Source of the DNA: JAMIFN01 sp964608575
GTDB lineage: Bacteria; Pseudomonadota; Gammaproteobacteria; Burkholderiales; Burkholderiaceae_C
NCBI GenBank assembly: GCA_964608575.1
Contig: CAZSPW010000077.1
Coordinates: 1 to 8,802 of the forward strand
Reading direction: 5' to 3'
DNA: 8,802 nt
The notes under the pieces: model-generated
Seen by the model: only the letters and a program-made list of their open reading frames with translations
Told to the model about the DNA's origin: nothing
Database searches by the model: none
Translations under genes and position numbers: made by a program
Shown here: in pieces, positions 5,432-8,802 of the stretch
Layout: each line of letters begins with the position of its first letter
How positions within the stretch are numbered: the first letter of the stretch is position 1

Positions 5432-6547
5432 ATGTCTAAAACGCGGGTTGTGGTGGGTTTGTCGGGCGGGGTCGATTCCGCCGTCAGCGCCTATTTGCTC
5501 AAACAACAGGGCTATGAAGTCATCGGCATCTTCATGAAAAACTGGGAAGACGATGATGACAGCGAATACTGCTCCAGCCGCCAAGACTTTATCGATGCCG
5601 CCAGCGTGGCCGATGTCATCGGCATCGAAATGGAACATGTCAACTTTGCCGCCGAATACAAAGACCGCGTCTTTGCCGAATTTCTGCGCGAATACCAAGC
5701 CGGCCGCACGCCCAACCCCGATGTGCTGTGCAATGCCGAAATCAAATTCAAAGCCTTTTTAGACCACGCCATGCGCTTGGGCGCAGACAAAATCGCCACC
5801 GGGCATTACGCCCGAGTCCGAGAAAACGCTGGGCAATTCCAATTGCTCAAAGGCCTAGACAACAGCAAAGACCAAAGTTACTTCTTGCACCGCCTGAGCC
5901 AAGCGCAGCTGGCTAAAACCCTGTTTCCCGTGGGCGAACTGCAAAAAACCGAGGTGCGCCGCATCGCCGCAGAAATTGGCCTGCCGAACGCGAAAAAGAA
6001 AGATTCCACCGGCATTTGCTTTATTGGCGAGCGCCCTTTCCGCGAATTCTTGAACCGCTATCTGGCGCAAGCGCCCGGCAAAATCAAAGACGAAAAAGGC
6101 CGCACCATAGGCCAGCACATGGGCTTGTCCTTCTACACCCTAGGCCAGCGCCAAGGTTTGGGCATAGGCGGCATCAAAGAAAAAGGCGCGCAAAAAGGCG
6201 GGGGCGAACACCAACCTTGGTTTGTGGCGCGCAAAGACATGGCCAGCAACACCCTGTATGCCGTGCAAGGCCACGACCACCCTTGGCTGCAAAGCCGCAG
6301 TTTGAGCATGAACGATTTGAGCTGGTGCGCAGGTGAGCCGCCCGCCGCAGGCCGCTACAGCGCCAAAACCCGCTATCGCCAAGCCGACAGCGCCTGCGCC
6401 CTGCACTGGCAAAGCAGCCTCACGGCTGCGCCCAGCGCGCAATTGGTGTTTGATGAAGCGCAATGGGCAGTCACGCCCGGGCAATCCGCCGTGTTGTATG
6501 ACGGCGAAGTGTGTTTGGGTGGCGGGGTGATCGAGGCCAGCAGCTAA
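5432..6547 (+). CDS. mnmA: tRNA-specific 2-thiouridylase MnmA
   Basis: MnmA activates U34 of tRNA-Lys, -Glu and -Gln by adenylation with ATP and replaces O2 with sulfur, giving s2U at the wobble base. The 371 residues match the family (E. coli 368). Seen in order: the PP-loop SGGVDSAV (11-18), the insertion IGIFMKNWEDDDDSEYC (31-47), TPNPDVLCNAEIKF (93-106) with the catalytic C100, TGHYAR (123-128), NSKDQSYFL (144-152) for tRNA contact, DSTGICFIGERPFREFL (191-207) with the second catalytic C196, and the C-terminal beta-barrel (about 225-371) with GLSFYTLGQRQGLGIGG. The ATG at 5432 is chosen over one 16 codons upstream because AAGGG (5422-5426) sits 5 bases before it and MSKTRVVVGLSGGVDS is the normal opening. 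tusA, likely source of its sulfur, is divergent next door. The FAD dehydrogenase gene follows after 75 bases. Confidence 0.98.
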   Translation: MSKTRVVVGLSGGVDSAVSAYLLKQQGYEVIGIFMKNWEDDDDSEYCSSRQDFIDAASVADVIGIEMEHVNFAAEYKDRVFAEFLREYQAGRTPNPDVLCNAEIKFKAFLDHAMRLGADKIATGHYARVRENAGQFQLLKGLDNSKDQSYFLHRLSQAQLAKTLFPVGELQKTEVRRIAAEIGLPNAKKKDSTGICFIGERPFREFLNRYLAQAPGKIKDEKGRTIGQHMGLSFYTLGQRQGLGIGGIKEKGAQKGGGEHQPWFVARKDMASNTLYAVQGHDHPWLQSRSLSMNDLSWCAGEPPAAGRYSAKTRYRQADSACALHWQSSLTAAPSAQLVFDEAQWAVTPGQSAVLYDGEVCLGGGVIEASS

Positions 6548-6622
6548 GCCTCGCAGTCCCCCCATTGGCTATCGTGTCAAAATGGCAGTCACCGCATACA
6601 TAAAACCAGGAGACAGCCTGCC

Positions 6623-8359
6623 ATGAACTTCGACCGCACTGTAGATACCCTTATCGTTGGCACAGGCAACGGTGCCCTCACCACCGCTGTTTGCCTGCAT
6701 CAAATGGGCGTGACGGATCTGCTCGTCATAGAAAAAAGCGACAAAATCGGCGGCACCAGTTCGCGTTCAGGCGGCGGTGTTTGGGTGCCCATGAACCGCT
6801 ATGCCCAGGCCGCAGGCGCTAAAGACAGCCGCGAAGATGCGCTGGCTTATCTGGCCGCCACCATACCGCCCGAAGACACGCCGCAAGAGCTGATCGACAC
6901 CTATGTGGACAACGCGCCCAAAATGGTGGAATTTTTGCACCAGCACAGCCGCGTGCGCTATATCAGCCTAGAGCATTACCCCGATTACTACACCGACCGC
7001 GCGGGCGCACGCACAGGCCACCGCAGCATGGAACCCGAACCCGTGATGCGCGATGTGGTGGGCGATGACTGGAAATTCATCAACGACACCCACCCCATGA
7101 TCTCCATGTTCGGGCGGATTTTTCTCTCGCAAGTTGAAGCGCATGAAATCTCCACCAAAGCCAAAGGCTGGATAGGCGTAGTGCTGAAAATTTTGGCGGG
7201 CTATTACCTAGACTGGCCGTGGAAATTCAAACACCAAGTCAGCCGCCGCATGACCTGTGGCGGCGCAGGCGTGATGCGTTTGTATTGGAGCTGCAAAGAG
7301 CGCGGCATCAACATTGAGCGCAACACCGCGCTGCAAGAGCTGATTACCGATGATGCAGGCCGCGTCGTCGGCGCCGTCATCATGCAAAACGGCAAAACGC
7401 AGCGCATAGGCGCACGCAAAGGCGTGGTGCTGGCCGCAGGCGGTTTTGAGCACAACCAAGCCATGCGCGAGGCCTATTTGCCCGCGCCCACCAACACCGC
7501 TTGGTCGGCCGCGTATGAAAGCAACACGGGCGACGCCATTACCGCAGGCATGAAAGTGGGCGCAGCCACGCGCTTGCTGGGCGGCAAGGGTGAAGGTAGG
7601 GGCGTAGGCGCATGGTGGTGCACCACCACCAAAGCGCCTGACGATGTGATTCCGCGCCTGTGCATCATCGAGAAAAGCTTGCCCGGCAACGCCGTGGTCA
7701 ATATGGCGGGCAAACGCATAGGCAATGAAAGCGAAAACTACATGGCCTATCAGCGCCACCTGTTTGCCACCCACAACAAACCGCACGACAACGGCAAAGC
7801 CTATATGGTGTTTGACGCGCGTTTCCGCAAGGAATACATCGTCGGCGCCATCATGAACAGCCAAATGCGCCCCGACAGCCGCCTGCCCAAAAGCTATTTT
7901 GAAAGCAAATACTTGGTTATTGCCAATAGCATCGAAGAACTGGCCGCCAAAACGGGCATAGACACCGCGGGCTTGCAAACCACCGTCGCGGCCATGAATG
8001 CCGCCGCAAAAACAGGTAAAGACTTGGAATTCAATCGTGGCGGCACCGCCTACGACCGCTATTACGGCGACGAGCGCGTGCAGCCTAACCCTTGCCTAGC
8101 GCCCATCACCCAAGCGCCCTTTTACGCCCTGCGCGTGGACGCGGGCGACTTTGGCACCAATGGCGGGCTGGACATCACGACCGACGCGCAGGTCAAAAAA
8201 GCCGCTGAATTGGGCGGCGGTGTGATTGAAGGCCTATACGCCATAGGCAACACCGCAGCGGGCATCCTCACCACCTACCCAGGCCCAGGCGCAACCTTGG
8301 GGCCAGCCATGACTTATGGCTATCAGGCGGCCAAGCACATCAGTGGGTGGAAGGCATAA
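6623..8359 (+). CDS. FAD-dependent dehydrogenase of the 3-ketosteroid Delta1-dehydrogenase type (FAD_binding_2 family)
   Basis: A 578-residue flavoprotein. The N-terminal Rossmann motif is TLIVGTGNGAL (G13, G15, G17), followed by VIEKSDKIGGTSSRSGGGVWVP (35-56), the FAD-binding pattern shared with fumarate reductases and ketosteroid dehydrogenases; KGVVLAAGGFEHN (266-278) and the C-terminal GLYAIGNTAAG (537-547) complete the FAD domain. TYPGPGATLGPAMTYG (551-566) matches the KstD segment where a Tyr and a Gly bind the substrate C3 carbonyl (Tyr487/Gly491 of Rhodococcus KstD1; here Y552/G556). PDYY (120-123) and NESENY (368-373) are candidates for the other two active-site tyrosines. This suggests 1,2-dehydrogenation of a 3-keto steroid or similar cyclic ketone, but no steroid genes are nearby, so the substrate is open. 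AGGAGA (6608-6613) lies 9 bases before the ATG and fixes the start. It may be read through from mnmA or have its own promoter. It is convergent with the right-edge gene. Confidence 0.85.
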   Translation: MNFDRTVDTLIVGTGNGALTTAVCLHQMGVTDLLVIEKSDKIGGTSSRSGGGVWVPMNRYAQAAGAKDSREDALAYLAATIPPEDTPQELIDTYVDNAPKMVEFLHQHSRVRYISLEHYPDYYTDRAGARTGHRSMEPEPVMRDVVGDDWKFINDTHPMISMFGRIFLSQVEAHEISTKAKGWIGVVLKILAGYYLDWPWKFKHQVSRRMTCGGAGVMRLYWSCKERGINIERNTALQELITDDAGRVVGAVIMQNGKTQRIGARKGVVLAAGGFEHNQAMREAYLPAPTNTAWSAAYESNTGDAITAGMKVGAATRLLGGKGEGRGVGAWWCTTTKAPDDVIPRLCIIEKSLPGNAVVNMAGKRIGNESENYMAYQRHLFATHNKPHDNGKAYMVFDARFRKEYIVGAIMNSQMRPDSRLPKSYFESKYLVIANSIEELAAKTGIDTAGLQTTVAAMNAAAKTGKDLEFNRGGTAYDRYYGDERVQPNPCLAPITQAPFYALRVDAGDFGTNGGLDITTDAQVKKAAELGGGVIEGLYAIGNTAAGILTTYPGPGATLGPAMTYGYQAAKHISGWKA

Positions 8360-8364
8360 GCCTT
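8351..8364. terminator. Very short inverted repeat across the FAD-dehydrogenase stop codon
   Basis: AAGGC (8351-8355) and GCCTT (8360-8364) pair around ATAA, which includes the stop of the plus-strand gene, in the 8-base gap between two convergent genes. The stem is only 5 bases and no U-tract follows on either strand, so it is at best a weak shared terminator. Confidence 0.2.
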
Positions 8365-8367
8365 CAA

Positions 8368-8709
8368 TCAGAGCAAAGAAAACGACCGAGCAAGGCTGAC
8401 GAGCGAGCCGACTAGCATGGCGAGCATAAGCGCCAAGAGGAAGCCAAGGATAAGCGTTCCATCAATACCTGGGTGGTCGAGCCGAAACTGCTTCAGCCGC
8501 GCAAAGACATTATCGGGAATGCCTTCGGCTGGCTTGCGGAGCACATACTTACCTGGCCGCCAAACTTCCAGCAAAGCAGGCGCTAGCAGGATGACAGGCA
8601 TACACGCACCAGCAGCGGCCTTAGTTTCTCCTTGGGCGAAAAAGATAAGTGCGAGAAGCGCAAAAACACCCATGACGCCCAACAGAAGCACCTTAACCCA
8701 AAGACTCAT
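8368..8709 (-). CDS. Small three-helix membrane protein of unknown function
   Basis: I do not recognise this 113-residue protein. It has three predicted membrane segments at about 5-25 (VKVLLLGVMGVFALLALIFF), 31-49 (AAAGACMPVILLAPALL) and 84-107 (GTLILGFLLALMLAMLVGSL), with a polar, basic loop at 50-82 (WRPGKYVLRKPAEG, RLKQFRLDHPG) between the last two. The ATG at 8707-8709 is favoured over a TTG six codons upstream because GAGGG (8713-8717, complement) lies just before it, though the spacing of 3 bases is short. It is convergent with the FAD-dehydrogenase gene, 8 bases apart. Codon use differs clearly from the other genes: all five lysines are AAG and four of five arginines are CGG, whereas neighbours mostly use AAA and CGC. 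This suggests separate ancestry or recent gain. A real gene is likely; no function is proposed. Confidence 0.65.
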   Translation of the reverse strand: MSLWVKVLLLGVMGVFALLALIFFAQGETKAAAGACMPVILLAPALLEVWRPGKYVLRKPAEGIPDNVFARLKQFRLDHPGIDGTLILGFLLALMLAMLVGSLVSLARSFSLL

Positions 8710-8740
8710 AAGCCCTCGATTCAGCAAGAATTAGACGACA

Positions 8741-8769
8741 CGCCCCTGAACGCCGTCCTTTAAGGGGCG
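8741..8769. repeat. Inverted repeat at the right edge, upstream of the small membrane gene
   Basis: CGCCCCT (8741-8747) and AGGGGCG (8763-8769) are perfect 7-base complements around a 15-base centre. No T-run follows on either strand, so it does not look like an intrinsic terminator. It lies upstream of the membrane-protein start, in the 93 bases at the window end where I find no gene. It could be an operator or part of an element that continues past the window. Confidence 0.4.
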
Positions 8770-8802
8770 ATGACTTATCCGCTTTCAAGCCACACTCCAC
8801 AC

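Noticed and set aside
6548..6622. Small repeats after mnmA (GCAGTC twice, CCATT/AATGG)
   Set aside because: They are too short to distinguish from chance and lack a U-tract, so no terminator or operator is called.
7208..7978. Long minus-strand open frame (256 codons) over the FAD dehydrogenase
   Set aside because: It is opposite a strongly supported flavoprotein, is rich in His/Ala/Arg with no domain, and has no convincing ribosome site.
8728..8802. Possible integron attC site next to a cassette-like small membrane gene
   Set aside because: The inverted repeat lacks the GTTRRRY/RYYYAAC ends and lies upstream of the gene, not downstream as attC would.

Overview
The window reads as a chromosomal stretch from a betaproteobacterium, most likely Burkholderiales and probably Comamonadaceae-like. 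The basis is recall of family sequences, not a search: the aromatic aminotransferase, MetF, MnmA and the periplasmic binding protein all look like Burkholderiales versions. The base composition is moderately GC-rich, but lysine and glutamate are usually AAA and GAA.

Layout, left to right. (1) The 3' end of a probable NAD(P)H-hydrate dehydratase gene (+). (2) A minus-strand block: a LivJ/LivK-type periplasmic binding protein, then, separated from it by a clear intrinsic terminator, a probable metF-rlpA pair transcribed metF first. (3) A 242-base divergent control region holding two small inverted repeats. (4) A plus-strand pair, tyrB (aromatic aminotransferase) and a membrane-anchored ScsD/TlpA-like thioredoxin, 6 bases apart. 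(5) A tusA-family sulfur carrier on the minus strand, convergent with the thioredoxin gene (7-base gap) and divergent from mnmA (119-base gap). (6) mnmA (tRNA 2-thiouridylase), then a 578-residue FAD dehydrogenase of the 3-ketosteroid dehydrogenase type. (7) A small three-helix membrane protein of unknown function on the minus strand, whose codon use differs from everything to its left, followed by 93 bases without a gene.

Most genes are housekeeping: NADH repair, amino-acid uptake, C1/methionine metabolism, peptidoglycan remodelling, aromatic amino acid transamination and tRNA thiolation. The most coherent functional theme is sulfur and thiol chemistry at about 4.5-6.5 kb: a CPxP sulfur carrier lies back to back with the enzyme that uses relayed sulfur to make 2-thiouridine, and a CXXC disulfide protein lies next to both.

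I found no CRISPR array, tRNA, rRNA, transposase, integrase or known defence system, and nothing I could defend as an entirely new system. The points most worth following are the tusA/mnmA arrangement, the steroid-dehydrogenase-like enzyme without a steroid gene cluster, and the compositionally different gene at the right edge.
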